Positions 13,423 through 14,789 of a stretch of DNA of 14,789 nt are shown here, piece after piece. This stretch comes from an uncultured Petrimonas sp. (GTDB taxonomy: Bacteria; Bacteroidota; Bacteroidia; Bacteroidales; Dysgonomonadaceae). Location of the stretch: NCBI GenBank assembly GCA_934621705.1, contig CAKTUP010000042.1, positions 1 through 14,789 on the forward strand. The letters are read 5' to 3'. The notes under the pieces were generated by a model. That model was not told where the DNA came from. It did not search any database and saw nothing but the letters and a program-made list of their open reading frames with translations. Within the stretch, counting starts at the first letter, position 1. Every line of letters starts with the position of its first letter. Both the position numbers and the translations under genes were made by a program.

Positions 13423-13875
13423 ATGGACTATTTAGAAAAACAAGCAGAAACGTTAAACGATTTGGTTTTAATCAATAACGACAGAGCAGAAGGCTATCAA
13501 AAAGCCGTAGATCAATTAAGAATTGAAGATGCCGACTTAGGAGCGGTATTTCAGAAACGGGTAGATCAAAGCAGGCAATTTCATTCTGAATTGGTTAATC
13601 AGGTGGCAAGACTTGGACAGGACGTGGAAGAAGGGACAAAAGCCAGCGGAAAGATCTATCGTGCCTGGATGGATGTAAAGGCCTTTTTCTCGGGAGGCGA
13701 CAGAAAAACGATCCTCGACAGCTGCGAAACCGGAGAGGATGCAGCCGTAAGAGCATACAACGAAGCATTGGAGTGCGAAAACCTTACTCCCGAACAACGA
13801 GCGCTGGTCATCCGTCAGCACGCGGAAGTAAAAGCCTCGCACGACGAGATAAGAGCGATGAGAGATTCGCTGTAA
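13423..13875 (+). CDS. DUF2383 four-helix-bundle protein (PA2169 type)
   Basis: A 150-residue, all-alpha cytoplasmic protein that I recognise as DUF2383 (PA2169 family), a ferritin-like four-helix bundle. Seen in sequence: LNDLVLINNDRAEGYQKA (11-28), FHSELVNQVARLG (53-65), WMDVKAFFSGGDRKTILDSC (82-101), then ETGEDAAVRAYNEAL (102-116) and a last helix with H133 and H140. The LxSCExGEDAAVxAYxxAL block is the clearest family mark. Acidic and His residues in the helices (E102, E105, D106, H133, H140) could bind metal as in ferritin-like proteins, but this is not established. No signal peptide. Family members often sit in stress-induced gene groups, matching its neighbours here. Confidence 0.88.
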   Translation: MDYLEKQAETLNDLVLINNDRAEGYQKAVDQLRIEDADLGAVFQKRVDQSRQFHSELVNQVARLGQDVEEGTKASGKIYRAWMDVKAFFSGGDRKTILDSCETGEDAAVRAYNEALECENLTPEQRALVIRQHAEVKASHDEIRAMRDSL

Positions 13876-13895
13876 AACAAGTTACACATAAGTGG

Positions 13896-13924
13896 GTTAA
13901 GGATGGGTAAGGCTCATCCTTAAC
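13896..13924 (+). terminator. Strong hairpin between DUF2383 and SDR genes
   Basis: GTTAAGGATG (13896-13905) pairs perfectly with CATCCTTAAC (13915-13924) around a 9-base loop, 21 bases after the DUF2383 stop. No T-run follows, so it may be a factor-assisted terminator or a stability or processing hairpin rather than a strict intrinsic terminator. Confidence 0.45.
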
Positions 13925-13974
13925 TATATGCAAACGAAATTACCGGACAGCATTTGAATAATAATCAACTGGCA

Positions 13975-14789
13975 ATGAAAACAAAACAACCCGAAAAAAT
14001 AAGGCCTAAACAAGAGCAGCGCCGTCCCGGATCGGAAGAGAAAATGAAACCCGAACCGGAATCCGCTCCCAAAGAGATCAACAATAAACTGAAAGGAAAA
14101 GTGGCGCTGATAACAGGCGGAGACAGCGGAATAGGTAAAGCCACCGCCTTGTTGTTTGCATCGCACGGAGCCGATATAGCCATTGCTTATCTGAGCGAAA
14201 CCGAAGATGCGGAAACCACCAAAAAAGAAATAGAAGAAACCGGCAGACAATGTTTACTCATCAAAGGTGATTTATCCAAAGAAAGCAACTGCAAAAAAGC
14301 CGTGGAAAGAACCATCGCCAAATTTTCGAAATTAGATATTCTGATTAACAACGCTGCCCTGCACTGGGAATCGGAAAAGATAGAAGACATCACCACCGAA
14401 CAGTTTGAACGGACGTTTTACACCAACGTGTTTTCTTATTTCTGGGTGACAAAATACGCCATGCCCCATTTGAAAAAAGGAAGCGTTATCGTGAACACAA
14501 CATCGGTAACCGCATACCGGGGAAGTCCCAAATTAATTGATTATTCGGCAACCAAAGGCGCCATCATCAGTTTCACGCGCAGCCTGGCGAAGAACCTGGC
14601 TCCCAAAAATATCCGCGTAAATGCCGTTGCGCCCGGCCCCATCTGGACACCGCTTATCGCTTCTTCTTTCGACAAGAAAAAAGTATCGGAATTCGGTAGC
14701 GATACACCGCTGGGGAGAGCCGGCGAACCCAATGAAGTAGCCACCTGCTTTTTATTTCTGGCATCCGACGATTCCAGCTACATGAGCGG
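13975..14789 (+). CDS. SDR oxidoreductase, YghA/GSP39 type (partial, cut by right edge)
   Basis: The first 271 codons of a short-chain dehydrogenase/reductase open at the window edge; family members are about 285-300 residues, so only the C-terminal tip is missing. A charged N-terminal extension with RRPGSEEKMKPEP (16-28) precedes the Rossmann fold, as in the YghA/YdaD (general stress protein 39) group. The cofactor motif is TGGDSGIG (47-54), with NNA at 125-127, and the catalytic set is N151, S177, Y190 and K194 (YSATK). PGPIWTPL (220-227) follows. It probably reduces an aldehyde or ketone or oxidises an alcohol with NAD(P) in the cytoplasm; substrate unknown. The ATG at 13975 is chosen because it includes the whole extension. 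It lies 99 bases after the DUF2383 gene, beyond a hairpin. Confidence 0.9.
   Translation, partial: MKTKQPEKIRPKQEQRRPGSEEKMKPEPESAPKEINNKLKGKVALITGGDSGIGKATALLFASHGADIAIAYLSETEDAETTKKEIEETGRQCLLIKGDLSKESNCKKAVERTIAKFSKLDILINNAALHWESEKIEDITTEQFERTFYTNVFSYFWVTKYAMPHLKKGSVIVNTTSVTAYRGSPKLIDYSATKGAIISFTRSLAKNLAPKNIRVNAVAPGPIWTPLIASSFDKKKVSEFGSDTPLGRAGEPNEVATCFLFLASDDSSYMS

Overview
The window looks like chromosomal DNA from a Bacteroidota species, most likely order Bacteroidales (inference). Evidence: Bacteroidota-type -7 boxes (TAnnTTTG) in front of several genes, A-rich leaders with no clear Shine-Dalgarno, a DUF5916 outer-membrane barrel protein, a small Crp/Fnr regulator of the type common in that phylum, and a type II NADH dehydrogenase. 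No rRNA, tRNA, CRISPR array, phage gene or transposase was seen. Family names come from recognising motifs by eye; no database search was run.

Left part (1-3146, + strand): two GC-rich hairpins at the left edge; a type II NADH:quinone oxidoreductase (189-1427) closed by a good terminator; a secreted His-rich DUF6448 protein (1661-2266) whose predicted mature N-terminus is His-Cys-Asp; a 415-base gene-free stretch holding a terminator, a mosaic of palindromic repeats and a possible operator; and a four-helix membrane protein of the DUF6326 type (2682-3146).

Middle (3157-10032): an AraC-family regulator followed by a Crp/Fnr-family regulator on the minus strand, divergent from a tight six-gene operon on the plus strand. 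The operon encodes a DUF418 membrane protein, an esterase-713-like lipoprotein, a secreted Cys-nucleophile alpha/beta hydrolase, a secreted NTF2-like protein, an apparently secreted two-domain carboxymuconolactone-decarboxylase protein, and a cupin lipoprotein with a complete HxHxxxQ...H metal site. All six products carry membrane segments or export signals, so this reads as a cell-envelope pathway for modifying or detoxifying small molecules, probably switched on by the AraC protein. The divergent intergenic region holds a 20-bp-period direct repeat just upstream of the operon's -7 box. One unit of it recurs with 17 of 19 identities upstream of the DUF6326 gene, suggesting a small regulon. 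Substrate unknown.

Right part (10168-14789, + strand): a CBM9-like/DUF5916 outer-membrane barrel protein with its own promoter, then a probable general-stress group: a 90-residue disordered acidic protein, a DUF2383 four-helix-bundle protein, and an SDR oxidoreductase of the YghA/GSP39 type that runs off the right edge. The gaps between these genes hold a hairpin next to a start codon, a 12-bp perfect inverted repeat spanning 95 bp, and a 10-bp-stem hairpin.
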